Shown here: piece by piece, positions 6,541 to 14,144 of the stretch
How the letters are laid out: each line of letters opens with the position of its first letter
Position numbering within the stretch: position 1 is the first letter of the stretch
Source: JABMRP01 sp964444795
GTDB taxonomy: Bacteria; Planctomycetota; Planctomycetia; Pirellulales; Thermoguttaceae
Assembly (NCBI GenBank): GCA_964444795.1
Contig: CAYUIQ010000165.1
Location: 1-20,929, forward strand
Direction of reading: 5' to 3'
DNA length: 20,929 nt
The notes under the pieces: generated by a model
Seen by the model: the letters and a program-made list of their open reading frames with translations, nothing else
Databases searched by the model: none
Told to the model about the DNA's origin: nothing
Translations under genes and position numbers: made by a program

Positions 6541-8261
6541 ACGAGGTGGACCTGCCGATCGGCGAGGATTCGCTCGAAACACTCGGTCAGGTGTTGCTCG
6601 TATCGCTGGGGAATGTCGGCCCGCGGTGCTTCGCCGTCCGAGCCATCCGTCCCCATGCGAGCCAGGCGGTTCAAGAAGTCGGCGTCGATCCGACGGCCCA
6701 CCCCCACCGCCGACACGCGCCACCCGGCCCGCCCCATGCGGCGAGCTTGTAGCAAGGGCCCGTTGAGGTGGTGGGCCCCGCCACTGAATTGTGCATTCTC
6801 GAAGAACCCCGGCAGCGGATCGTCGGCGATCGAAGCGTCGATTGCCGACCGCGGGGAAACGAACGCGTCGGGTGTTTGCCCGGCCACGAGAATCACCACG
6901 CATTGGCGGTCGGGCCATCCGCGTCCTTGCGGTTCGGCCGCTTGGAGGTGGTTGCGCGCGGCGACGAGTCCGGCTTCCACCGCGTTGGAGGCTCCCTTGT
7001 CGCCGGCGGCCTGAAGCTGCGTGCAGGCGATCATAGCCGCCTCGTAGTCGTCGGTCAACGGTTGCCTAACGATCGGGCCGCCGCCGGAAAGCGAATCGAA
7101 GCTGATCACGGAAATCCGGTCGCGGCCGCCGGAGTCGGGAATGGATGTGTTCTGTCGGGCAATCGCCCCGATCGCATGGATCAGAGCACGCCGCGTCGAG
7201 TGCATCGGTTCGGTCCGCGGGGGAAAGGAAAACGTCCGCCCGGCCACCGTCTCTTCGTGCCGGGGGCAATCGGGGCCATGCACCGATAGGGCCGAGTATC
7301 GCCCCGGGGCCACTTGGAGATCACGGCCTTGATCCAGTAGAAACTGCGTGTACGTTCGATACCCGATCTCGCTCTGAAAACTCGACGGCCGGACGACGTA
7401 GTCGAGGTATTTCTCCCAATACGCAAAGTTGACGGCGCTGTCGGGTGTTGGCACGGCGGCGGGCATGAGTTGGGCAATCTGCCGGTCGATGATCGCCGCG
7501 TACGCCTTGTGCTTACGCGTGACTACGCCGTCCGCACCGTGGATGCGATACGACGGCGCAACGGAGTCGCCCGCCAGCGGGCCGTCGTCGTCGGTCAGTG
7601 TCGCCAAGGCGCCCTCCGATTCAGCAATTCCCCACGCTTGGCCCAGCGTGCCGCTTGCGCCGGGATACGGCCCGAACCCCAGATCGTCGAAGAGGCGTTG
7701 CACGGGTTCGGAGGACCGGGGGTCGTCTTGCCCGCATGGGTTGCTATCGTCGTTCATGGTGCCGGCGAGACTGACCACCAGGACAATATCGCGAGGCGCC
7801 AGCGCGGCGACGGCCTCGGCGCTGTCGGTCGCCGACCATCGGGGGAGCGTCGTTCGCAACCGATCGGCCGAACCGTGTACCGCCACGACAGGTTGTGTCC
7901 CCGTTTCTTGTATCACCTTTGCTCGCACCGCGTTGGGCGTTACCCCGGCGTCGTGCTCCGCGGTGGTGATCGGCCGAAAGATTCGATCTTCGGTACACCA
8001 CAGGCCGAGTTGCACCTCGGGCGAATTCATCGGGCCGTCCGACCCATGCCCGGGGGAAAAGCCGATCGTTTCAGCCGCCGCCAATGCCGCCTCGTCGGCT
8101 ACCGTCTGCAATTGGGAGCGGATGAGAACCGCGGAACCGAATTCGAGGCTCAGCGCCATGACCCCAACCGCCAACGGTAGCGCCCAGGCAGCGGTTAGCA
8201 GGATCGTCCCTCGGCGCAAGGAAAACCGTCGGGATCGAGACGTGTGAGTCGTGTTGTCCAA
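6534..8261 (-). CDS. TadG-like membrane protein with degenerate VWA domain
   Basis: A 575-residue protein. TTG 8261 is chosen as start because GGAG (8269-8272, minus strand) lies 7 bases upstream and no ATG or GTG precedes the membrane segment. Residues 12-60 are the TadE/TadG-type N-terminus: basic RRFSLRRGTI, a transmembrane helix (about 19-41), then SQLQTVADEAALAAAETIG. A VWA-like region follows: RDIVLVVSLAGTMNDD (158-172), RISVISFDS (382-390), GASNAVEAGLVAA (423-435) and CVVILVAGQTPD (454-465). TadG-like proteins belong with Flp/Tad pilus assembly, but no Tad genes are in the window. The metal-site residues of the VWA fold are replaced (DxSxS becomes SLAGT; TDG becomes VAG), so Mg2+ binding is unlikely. 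The gene converges on the CpsD-like gene with a 7-base overlap. Confidence 0.8.
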   Translation of the reverse strand: MDNTTHTSRSRRFSLRRGTILLTAAWALPLAVGVMALSLEFGSAVLIRSQLQTVADEAALAAAETIGFSPGHGSDGPMNSPEVQLGLWCTEDRIFRPITTAEHDAGVTPNAVRAKVIQETGTQPVVAVHGSADRLRTTLPRWSATDSAEAVAALAPRDIVLVVSLAGTMNDDSNPCGQDDPRSSEPVQRLFDDLGFGPYPGASGTLGQAWGIAESEGALATLTDDDGPLAGDSVAPSYRIHGADGVVTRKHKAYAAIIDRQIAQLMPAAVPTPDSAVNFAYWEKYLDYVVRPSSFQSEIGYRTYTQFLLDQGRDLQVAPGRYSALSVHGPDCPRHEETVAGRTFSFPPRTEPMHSTRRALIHAIGAIARQNTSIPDSGGRDRISVISFDSLSGGGPIVRQPLTDDYEAAMIACTQLQAAGDKGASNAVEAGLVAARNHLQAAEPQGRGWPDRQCVVILVAGQTPDAFVSPRSAIDASIADDPLPGFFENAQFSGGAHHLNGPLLQARRMGRAGWRVSAVGVGRRIDADFLNRLARMGTDGSDGEAPRADIPQRYEQHLTECFERILADRQVHLVQ

Positions 8262-8416
8262 CAGATTGCTCCGTTCGCGTCGAATGTGGACCGATGACGG
8301 CGGATATGCCTATGTAAATGTCGGTCGTGAACCGGGAGTCGTCAAACGATTGCCCGAGATGGCGCGCCACCGTACCGATTGTGCCGGTTCCGCCGTTTAG
8401 CCCGCAAGATAAACGT

Positions 8417-8501
8417 GTGCCACTGCTTGCTTGCAAGCAGTGCCGCAAGGTTGAGCCTGGAATCCAAGAAACACGCACTGCCTGCAAGCAAGCAGTGGCA
8501 C
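8417..8501. repeat. Paired palindrome (REP/BIME-like element)
   Basis: Two 26-base arms, 8417-8442 and 8476-8501, are reverse complements with one mismatch. Each arm is itself a hairpin (CACTGCTTGC/GCAAGCAGTG in the left arm, perfect). The 33 bases between carry no gene. The element lies 10 bases beyond the stop of the aminotransferase gene, where it could also act as a terminator or mRNA stabiliser. This nested palindrome layout is typical of REP pairs. Confidence 0.85.
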
Positions 8502-8511
8502 GCGTTTCCAT

Positions 8512-9429
8512 CTACCCGCGCTGGGCAAAACGAACTGCCTGCGCGGCGACGTCCAGGCCGACCCGTTCGCTCCACGCGGCCAGCAGGCGCGAGAACATTT
8601 CGCCGGGGACACCACCGCCGACGTCGCGCCGGTTGAACCGAGCGACCGGCAGTAGGCAGAAGGGGGTGCTGGTCAGCAGCACTTCGTCGGCACGGGCGAC
8701 ATCGTCGACCGTCAACTCCCGGCCGGCAGTGGGGATACCGAGTTGCTCGGCCAGTTCCAGCGCGGTGGCCAGACTGATTCCGGGGAGCACTTTCGATTTC
8801 GGTGGCGACAGAAGCCCCTCGTCGCGGCGATAGACCAGCACGTTGGCCGTGGAGGCCTCGGTGACAAATCCCCGGCGATCCAGCAACAGGGCTCTGGAGT
8901 CCGGGTCGATGCGCGAGGCACGGCGGTCGGCCAGATAATAGTGCATGCGGCTGCGGCATTTCAGATCGGCCGGCCAGGATCGCGGAGATACCTGTTCGAC
9001 GTCGGTCGTCACCAGCGCTTCGCCACGGGAATACTTGTCGGCCCACTGCCCGAACGGCAAGCGGTAGGTGTGCAGGCAAACGGTCGGCCGCGGAGGTCCT
9101 CCCGCGGTATACGCGCCGTAAATCCCCGGCGTGACGAAGATGGCCAGGCCCAAATCATCGTGCCGGTCGACCAGACGAAAGTTGTTGTCGACGAGTTGCT
9201 CCCCGACTCCAGCCAGTTGCTCCACCGTCATGAGAGGATCCACTTCGACGATCGCCAAGGAGTGCATCAGCCGGGCGAGATGGTCCTGGAGCCGGAACGG
9301 CTTTCCGCCGATCGTACGAACTTGTTCGGCCACCGTGGCCCCCAACACGAACCCGGCGTCGGTAAGCGAGATCGAGGCCTCGGTGGCGGGCAGGAATTGA
9401 CCGTTGAGATAGGCGAGTGGTTCATTCAT
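8512..9429 (-). CDS. Class IV aminotransferase (PLP)
   Basis: A 305-residue fold-type IV PLP enzyme, the group with branched-chain aminotransferase, D-amino acid aminotransferase and aminodeoxychorismate lyase. The start MNEPLAYLNGQFLPATEASI at 9429 matches the family N-terminus (x-NGxFxPxxEAxIS); longer in-frame starts add junk, and no strong ribosome site is visible. The PLP lysine is probably Lys157 in ADLKCRSRMHYYLADR, and Glu191 in GFVTEASTANV fits the conserved cofactor-binding Glu. LPGISLATALELAEQLGI and EVLLTSTPFCLLPV match later conserved blocks. Size is normal. Neighbours on the same strand are unrelated, so substrate and pathway cannot be assigned. The stop is followed at once by a strong palindromic repeat. 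Confidence 0.85.
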   Translation of the reverse strand: MNEPLAYLNGQFLPATEASISLTDAGFVLGATVAEQVRTIGGKPFRLQDHLARLMHSLAIVEVDPLMTVEQLAGVGEQLVDNNFRLVDRHDDLGLAIFVTPGIYGAYTAGGPPRPTVCLHTYRLPFGQWADKYSRGEALVTTDVEQVSPRSWPADLKCRSRMHYYLADRRASRIDPDSRALLLDRRGFVTEASTANVLVYRRDEGLLSPPKSKVLPGISLATALELAEQLGIPTAGRELTVDDVARADEVLLTSTPFCLLPVARFNRRDVGGGVPGEMFSRLLAAWSERVGLDVAAQAVRFAQRG

Positions 9430-9474
9430 ACGGTCATTATGCGCGTTACGAGCCGGTTGGGCTAGGCCTGGGAG

Positions 9475-9498
9475 AATGACCAATGACCAATAATGACC
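9475..9498. repeat. AATGACC heptamer repeats
   Basis: Three copies of AATGACC at 9475-9481, 9482-9488 and 9492-9498 lie between two minus-strand genes. The first two are exact tandem copies; the third is offset by three bases. Confidence 0.7.
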
Positions 9499-9522
9499 CA
9501 TGGGCGATGAGAGAAGGGGGGA

Positions 9523-10545
9523 TCAGTGGGGCGGGTCGAGGAAGACGTAGAGGGGGAGGCGTCTGCGAAGTGCCGCCGCGCCGAGGTACTTCTTCCAGGC
9601 ATGGGCTTTTCCCACCGAACGGTCGAGACGCAGTATCTCGACTTTGCGTTGCTGCGTCCCCCGCAATCGCGGGGCCGCCAGCCCGGCAAATCCCATCGCC
9701 TTCGAGCTCCGCTTGCGGTTCATCAGCGGGTAGTGCCTGAGAACCGGGTCGGACGTGTTTCGGGTGACCAGCATCCGGTCGACCTGTGACAAGGCCAATC
9801 CGCTGCGACGGCCGGGGGCCAGCCAGTCGTAGTCGATGGCCGCGGCGACCAACACGGCGCGTATGGGCACGCGACGCGAGACGACCGGCTGGCCCAGCGA
9901 CCGTCCGCTCACTTGACCGCCTCCCAACAGATGCAAGGCGCCGGTGATGACGCGCGCGCCGAAGCTGTAGCCAATCATGCTCACGCGGACCTCGGGCGAC
10001 ATGCCCCGAATGCACTGGGCCAAAAGGTAACTTTGCGTGTCGCTCCTGGCTGCTTTGACCAACACGTCTTTTCGAGCGGTTCCCGGAACACGGTCGGCGG
10101 GCCACGACCAGATGACATACCGAAACGGGCGTCCCGCGGCGTGGTGCTCCAATTGCTTCAGAAGAGGCCAGGCGTCGGCCAGTATCAGTTGCCGCGTGGT
10201 GCGGTTGCCATGCACGAAGAAATTCGTCGGCACGTCCGGGTCGTCGGCGGCGCGAAACGCTTCGCCGTCCAGGCGATGCCAGTGGCTTTGCCGGTCCAGT
10301 CGCCAATACCGGAGGCCGGTTTTGGCCGTGTGCGACGATGCACAGCCGGCCGAGTCACGTGTGCTGATAATCCACACGTCGGCGGCGCGCCACGAGATCT
10401 CCGGGCTTTGCGCCGGCACGGTGTCTTGGCTTTGCGCCGGCATGGTCGCGCAGACCGCAATCCAGGTAAAAACCGCACAACCGATGCCAGCCGCCTTTGT
10501 GCCGCCCACTCCGAACACCTCGCGCCTCATGTTGTCATGCATCAT
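9523..10545 (-). CDS. Secreted alpha/beta hydrolase-like protein
   Basis: A 340-residue exported protein. ATG 10545, ATG 10542 and ATG 10530 are all possible; none has a clear ribosome site, and 10530 (MRREVFG) gives the most typical signal peptide (hydrophobic GIGCAVFTWIAVCAT, cleavage near PAQS). The mature part shows an alpha/beta hydrolase fold: TNFFVHGN (117-124, strand before the oxyanion hole), RYVIWSWPAD, and the nucleophile elbow IGYSFGARV with Ser194, followed by a helix and LVAAAIDYDWL. Acid and His of the triad are not certain; candidates are near NTSDPVLRHYPL. It resembles the DUF900-type hydrolases more than lipases. Substrate unknown. No operon partner is evident. Confidence 0.7.
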   Translation of the reverse strand: MMHDNMRREVFGVGGTKAAGIGCAVFTWIAVCATMPAQSQDTVPAQSPEISWRAADVWIISTRDSAGCASSHTAKTGLRYWRLDRQSHWHRLDGEAFRAADDPDVPTNFFVHGNRTTRQLILADAWPLLKQLEHHAAGRPFRYVIWSWPADRVPGTARKDVLVKAARSDTQSYLLAQCIRGMSPEVRVSMIGYSFGARVITGALHLLGGGQVSGRSLGQPVVSRRVPIRAVLVAAAIDYDWLAPGRRSGLALSQVDRMLVTRNTSDPVLRHYPLMNRKRSSKAMGFAGLAAPRLRGTQQRKVEILRLDRSVGKAHAWKKYLGAAALRRRLPLYVFLDPPH

Positions 10546-10703
10546 CCAGCGCCATCCGTTATCGCGCCGGCGAGTTGTCGCCCAAAAGGCCTATCCAACC
10601 GTCGCCCCATTCGGCTGCCGCCTACTGCCAGTGTAGCTTGCGTTTTACGCGGGAGACAATAGAGAAGCGGGGGATTCGACGCAATGTTGAAAAAATTCAC
10701 CGG

Positions 10704-10736
10704 TTGCATTTGCACATCATCGTCTGTGGTGTAGAG
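10704..10736 (+). promoter_or_regulatory. Weak candidate promoter for the Cys-rich lipoprotein
   Basis: TTGCAC and TAGAGT are separated by 16 bases in an AT-richer stretch upstream of the gene at 10794. Only 3/6 and 4/6 consensus matches, so this is tentative. Confidence 0.2.
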
Positions 10737-10793
10737 TTGTCAGGCCACGTGAGTTGTCCTAGAAACGACATGTTGCGGTGGGAGATTCGGAAT

Positions 10794-11006
10794 ATGAAGA
10801 AACTCATTGTCTTGACGGCGGTATTGATGTTGACGGCCAGTCTTACCGGTTGCCGGTGTTCCCGGTGGTGGCGGCGAGGGGCCGCCTGCAATCCCTGCGA
10901 GGCGCAGGTGACCTGCGGCACCGAGTACATCACATCCAGTCCATGCGATACGGGTGCCTGTGGGGCGATTGTGAACGACCCCGTATTACCCGGGCCGGGC
11001 GGGTAA
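10794..11006 (+). CDS. Small Cys-rich lipoprotein
   Basis: A 70-residue predicted lipoprotein of unknown function. GGGAG (10780-10784) sits 9 bases before ATG 10794. MKKLIVLTAVLMLTASLTGC is a textbook lipoprotein signal with lipobox SLTGC and Cys20. The mature peptide is short and contains six further Cys (CRC, ACNPC, VTC, SPC, GAC) among a basic RWWRR patch, and ends PVLPGPGG. Paired Cys suggest disulfides or metal binding; that is inference. It stands alone with hairpin-rich non-coding DNA on both sides. The small size and strong signal make it likely to be real despite no recognised family. Confidence 0.7.
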   Translation: MKKLIVLTAVLMLTASLTGCRCSRWWRRGAACNPCEAQVTCGTEYITSSPCDTGACGAIVNDPVLPGPGG

Positions 11007-11368
11007 ATCCGCGTTTGGCACATGGACGGCCCGTTGAAATCACTGCGTTGGCCCTTTTGCGTGCCAGCCGACGCAACGATACTCCATCCTCCCCCCCTTC
11101 GACGCCCGGGGGCGTCGCGATCCGGTCGTGCCATCCTGAACACGGCCGATCGCGACGCATTGCCCCGGGCACCGTCGGCCGCTCTTCCTTAGCGATGGGG
11201 ATTTCTCTCCCCAGGATACGGCGGCTCTCGACGCCCCCGGGCTATCCCCAATTCTCCTCCCCTGTCGCTTTCTTGCTGTCTTCTTCCCCCGGCCCGACCT
11301 ACAATGGAAGTAGTATGGCAACTCCCGGCACAAGTGCCGGGGCTAAACGGGCTTGGGAGGAATGAGTC
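11007..11368. other. Non-coding stretch with hairpins and pyrimidine-rich tract
   Basis: No convincing gene. It holds a hairpin CGACGCC-CGGG-GGCGTCG (11100-11117), a small stem GGGGA/TCCCC (11197-11212), a long pyrimidine-rich stretch (about 11240-11292), a TACAAT box at 11300-11305 that could be a -10 element without a clear -35, and an 18-base palindrome CCCGGCACAAGTGCCGGG (11324-11341) just before the next ribosome site. Minus-strand reading frames here have no family features. Confidence 0.6.
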
Positions 11369-12319
11369 GTGCAACGTTGTTCGATGCTGCTGGTGCTGGC
11401 GGTTAGCTTCTTCACCACGGTCACGGCCGGGGCCCAGTTCAAGGATGCGGGGTCCAACGGGCCGAAATTGGGACAACCCAGCACGCAACGGTGGCGCGCC
11501 GGCATGGTGATTACCTCCGGGGCCGGTCCTTGCGTAGGGCTCAAAGGCTACACGGCCGTGCCCACCGATTGGCCCGAGCAGGAAGTCCAATTGGTCGACG
11601 AAGACGTCAGCCCGACGGCCAAGATCAGTGAGTGGCAGCTTGAGCGATCGGTCAAGGTGATGGTCGTGAACGTGTCGATGCTGGCGCCTCGCGCGGAAGC
11701 CCGGGCGGTACAAACGTTCGAGATCGTCCGCCGTGCCATGGAGCCGCCGGAGAATACCGATATCTACGTCCTGCCGGAAACTCGCAAACTGCCGCGCGAC
11801 ATGCGGGTTTACTTGGCTCCCAGCCCCAAGATTGAAACCACGCACCCGAAGATCCGTACGCTTGCCCGGCAGCTTGGAACCGATACCTCGGGCGCCTGGC
11901 AAACGGTCGAGGAGATCTACGATTGGGTCCGCGACAACGTCGAGTATAAGAACGGGCCGCTCAAGGGGGCCGTGGCTGCGTTGCAGGACGGTACGGGCGA
12001 CTGCGAGGAGCTGACGTCGCTGTTCATCGCCATCTGCCGGGCCAAGGGGATTCCGGCGCGAACCGTCTGGGTACCCGGCCATTGCTATCCGGAGTTTTAC
12101 CTGATGGACGACCAGGACGAAGGCTACTGGTTCCCATGCCAGGCGGCCGGCAGCCGGGCGTTCGGCGGTATTCCCGAGCTGCGTCCGATCCTGCAAAAAG
12201 GCGACAACTTCCGCCCCCCCTATCCCACCGCCAAGCGACAGCGGTACCTGGCCGAGCATCTCACCGGCCGCGGCGGCCAGCCCCGAGTGAAGTTCATCCG
12301 CGAGGCGGCCACCCAGTAG
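11369..12319 (+). CDS. Secreted transglutaminase-like protein
   Basis: A 316-residue exported protein. GTG 11369 is preferred because GGGAGG (11355-11360) is 8 bases upstream; ATG 11384 is the alternative. Residues 1-22 form a signal peptide (VTAGA-QFKD). Residues about 165-265 are a transglutaminase-like (papain-fold) core: TVEEIYDWVRDNVEYKNG, GTGDCEELTSLFIAICRAKG with the nucleophile Cys212, and VPGHCYPEFYL with His238. The usual third residue, an Asp in WxxxDP, is not seen; the sequence reads YWFPCQAAGSRAFGG. Known: this fold includes proteases, peptide N-glycanases and crosslinking enzymes. Inferred: periplasmic or surface cysteine peptidase-like enzyme. Residues 40-160 show no recognised domain. 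Confidence 0.8.
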   Translation: MQRCSMLLVLAVSFFTTVTAGAQFKDAGSNGPKLGQPSTQRWRAGMVITSGAGPCVGLKGYTAVPTDWPEQEVQLVDEDVSPTAKISEWQLERSVKVMVVNVSMLAPRAEARAVQTFEIVRRAMEPPENTDIYVLPETRKLPRDMRVYLAPSPKIETTHPKIRTLARQLGTDTSGAWQTVEEIYDWVRDNVEYKNGPLKGAVAALQDGTGDCEELTSLFIAICRAKGIPARTVWVPGHCYPEFYLMDDQDEGYWFPCQAAGSRAFGGIPELRPILQKGDNFRPPYPTAKRQRYLAEHLTGRGGQPRVKFIREAATQ

Positions 12320-12446
12320 CGTCGGATCGCTCGTCGGGGCACGTCCCTCATTCTTTCACGCACCCCACCTCCAAAAACCGGGGGGGTCGCATCGGTTGCA
12401 CCGATCGGGTACACTTCCGGGTGAATCGGCGTTTGTCGGAAAACCC

Positions 12447-12510
12447 GTACGATGGCCCTCCGAGGCCGTCGAAGAGCACACTTTCCGACGGCCTCGGAGC
12501 GTCATCGTAC
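12447..12510. repeat. Long palindromic repeat
   Basis: Arms 12447-12471 and 12486-12510 are reverse complements at 23 of 25 positions, around a 14-base loop. The left arm region recurs exactly (reverse complement) at 1-20. It lies in the gap before a prepilin-like gene. As RNA it would be a very stable hairpin. Confidence 0.8.
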
Positions 12511-12545
12511 AAGCCCTTTGGCTCCCTCGATCGAAAGGCCCCGTC

Positions 12546-12926
12546 ATGCGAATTTCCTCTCCCCATCGTCGTGGATTCACGCTGATCTGGTTGGTCATTC
12601 TTCTGGCCATTGTCGCCATCATCATTTTCGCGATGGCCCCGAAAGCCGTGCGGAGGGATTATCCGGAGCCCATGCCCGTTGGAGATGACCCGGCATGGGA
12701 CGAGAAAATGCCGGCCGAGCCAAGCTGGGAAAAGCGACCGGCCCGGCCAGATTGGAGCGACACTAAGAAGGAGGCTTCCAGAGATTTCGGCGAGAAGGTT
12801 CCCTCCCGCAAGGAAGCTCCTCGCGACGACGCGGTTCGTAAACTTCCCGACTTCCGCGAGTTCGACAAGGATGATTTGGAGAAGCCGGAATCGGAACCGC
12901 CTCGCTTCGAAAACCCAAAGCCATGA
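12546..12926 (+). CDS. Prepilin-like protein with Trp instead of Glu5
   Basis: A 126-residue protein. ATG 12546 has AAAGG (12534-12538) 7 bases upstream. MRISSPHRRG then FTLIWLVILLAIVAIIIFAM is a type IV prepilin/pseudopilin N-terminus: basic leader, Gly10/Phe11 cleavage site, then a hydrophobic helix. The normally invariant Glu at mature position 5 is Trp15 here. The rest (about 35-126) is a charged, Pro-rich, probably disordered tail with spaced Trp (PAWDE, PSWEK, PDWSD) and no pilin globular domain. The leader and 32 bases upstream resemble the 5' end of the DUF1559 gene 500 bases downstream (28 of 32 identical from 12520 and 13027). It is probably a diverged partial duplication. Membrane anchoring by the helix is likely; pilus assembly is doubtful. 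Confidence 0.7.
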   Translation: MRISSPHRRGFTLIWLVILLAIVAIIIFAMAPKAVRRDYPEPMPVGDDPAWDEKMPAEPSWEKRPARPDWSDTKKEASRDFGEKVPSRKEAPRDDAVRKLPDFREFDKDDLEKPESEPPRFENPKP

Positions 12927-12938
12927 GTCACATCCCCG

Positions 12939-12963
12939 TCAGCCCCCGGCTCTGCCGGGGGGC
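12939..12963. repeat. GC-rich hairpin repeat, copy 1
   Basis: CCCCCGGC-TCT-GCCGGGGG, a perfect 8-bp stem, 14 bases after the prepilin-like stop. It is nearly identical to 14101-14125 (core differs only TCT/TTT). No U-tract, so REP-like element rather than classical terminator. Confidence 0.75.
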
Positions 12964-13001
12964 ATGAAGGGTCGGGGAATTGTCTACCGCCAACCACCGG
13001 A

Positions 13002-13023
13002 CCCACCGGATGCAACCGGTGGG
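13002..13023 (+). repeat. Hairpin upstream of the DUF1559 gene
   Basis: CCCACCGG-ATGCAA-CCGGTGGG, a perfect 8-bp stem with a 6-base loop, 29 bases before ATG 13053. It could lie in the mRNA leader. Role unknown. Confidence 0.5.
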
Positions 13024-13052
13024 CGTGGCTCTCTTGATCGAAAGGCCCTGTT

Positions 13053-14069
13053 ATGCGAATCGACTCTCCCGAGCGTCGCGGTTTCACGTTGATCGAGTTG
13101 CTCGTCATGCTGGCGATCATCGGCATTCTGGTCGCCTTGCTGTTGCCGGCCATTCAAGCCGCCCGCGAGGCAGCGCGGCGAGCGTCGTGCGCCAACCATC
13201 TCAAGCAACTCGCCCTTGCCGCCCTCAACCACGAACAGTCGCACCGCCACTTTCCGACCGGAGGCTGGGGACACCGGTGGGTCGGCGACTCCGATCGCGG
13301 GTTCGGGCGACAGCAGCCGGGCGGCTGGGCGTTTGGCGTCTTGCCGTATATCGAGAATCAAGCACTGCACCAACTCGGCAGGGGAGCCACGGCCGAGGAG
13401 AAGGCCGAGATATTCGCCCAGCGCAACGCGACGCCGATCTCCGTGCTGCATTGCCCGTCGCGACGCGAAGCGCGTTCCTACCCCACGGCGCCCGGCTTCT
13501 CGCCGATCAATGCCAAGACCGGTCCGACCACCGGCCGATCCGACTACGCGGCCAACGCCGGCACCCTGTCGGCGGGCCTTGTGTTTGCCGGCCCCGAATC
13601 TTTGGCCCAGGGCGACGGAAACGAGTTTGAGTGGCCCGATCCGCGGAGTTTCACCGGCGTCATCGGCCTGCGTAGTGAGCTTTCCATGGCGGAAATCATC
13701 GACGGAACTACCACCACGCTGCTGTTCGGCGAGAAGTCGATGAACCCGCTCGACTACACCACGGGCGCCGACCCGGGCGACCGGGCCAGCGCCTACAGCG
13801 GGTTCTCGCTCGATTTACAGCGCTGGACATTTTCCCAGCCGAAGGAAGACGAGGCCGAGGGGCGTCGCGATGCGGGCCAATGGACACCCGTGCAAGATCG
13901 GCCCGGCCAGACCACTCCGACACGCTTTGGCAGTGCCCATTTCGGGGGGTGTCAGTTTGCCTTCTGCGACGGCTCGGTCCGCTTCATCAGCGATTCGATC
14001 GACGGGGAGACCTTTCGCTACCTCGGCAACCGAAGGGACAGAATGCCGATCGACGGCTCGCGGTTTTGA
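13053..14069 (+). CDS. DUF1559 prepilin-type protein
   Basis: A 338-residue protein of the planctomycete DUF1559 family. AAAGG (13041-13045) precedes ATG 13053. The N-terminus MRIDSPERRG then FTLIELLVMLAIIGILVALL is a class III prepilin signal (cleavage after Gly10, Glu15 as mature Glu5), followed by LLPAIQAAREAARRASCANHLKQ in pieces, the family hallmark. The end shows HFGGCQFAFCDGSVRFIS, the second hallmark. Known: these proteins occur in dozens of copies per planctomycete genome; their H-X9-DG C-terminal motif is conserved but function is not established; pseudopilin or surface-associated roles are proposed. The neighbour at 12546 shares its 5' end. No pilus assembly genes are in the window. 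Confidence 0.92.
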   Translation: MRIDSPERRGFTLIELLVMLAIIGILVALLLPAIQAAREAARRASCANHLKQLALAALNHEQSHRHFPTGGWGHRWVGDSDRGFGRQQPGGWAFGVLPYIENQALHQLGRGATAEEKAEIFAQRNATPISVLHCPSRREARSYPTAPGFSPINAKTGPTTGRSDYAANAGTLSAGLVFAGPESLAQGDGNEFEWPDPRSFTGVIGLRSELSMAEIIDGTTTTLLFGEKSMNPLDYTTGADPGDRASAYSGFSLDLQRWTFSQPKEDEAEGRRDAGQWTPVQDRPGQTTPTRFGSAHFGGCQFAFCDGSVRFISDSIDGETFRYLGNRRDRMPIDGSRF

Positions 14070-14100
14070 CGCGAAGCAGGGGGATGCATTGAACAGTCCC

Positions 14101-14125
14101 TCAGCCCCCGGCTTTGCCGGGGGGC
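14101..14125. repeat. GC-rich hairpin repeat, copy 2
   Basis: CCCCCGGC-TTT-GCCGGGGG, 8-bp stem, 32 bases after the DUF1559 stop. Second copy of the element at 12939-12963; the two copies bracket the DUF1559 gene in the same orientation. Confidence 0.75.
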
Positions 14126-14144
14126 GAACCTGCTCTACGACAGC

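Noticed and set aside
8417..8501. CRISPR array start
   Set aside because: Only two inverted (not direct) units with one 33-base gap; no further repeats and no cas genes.
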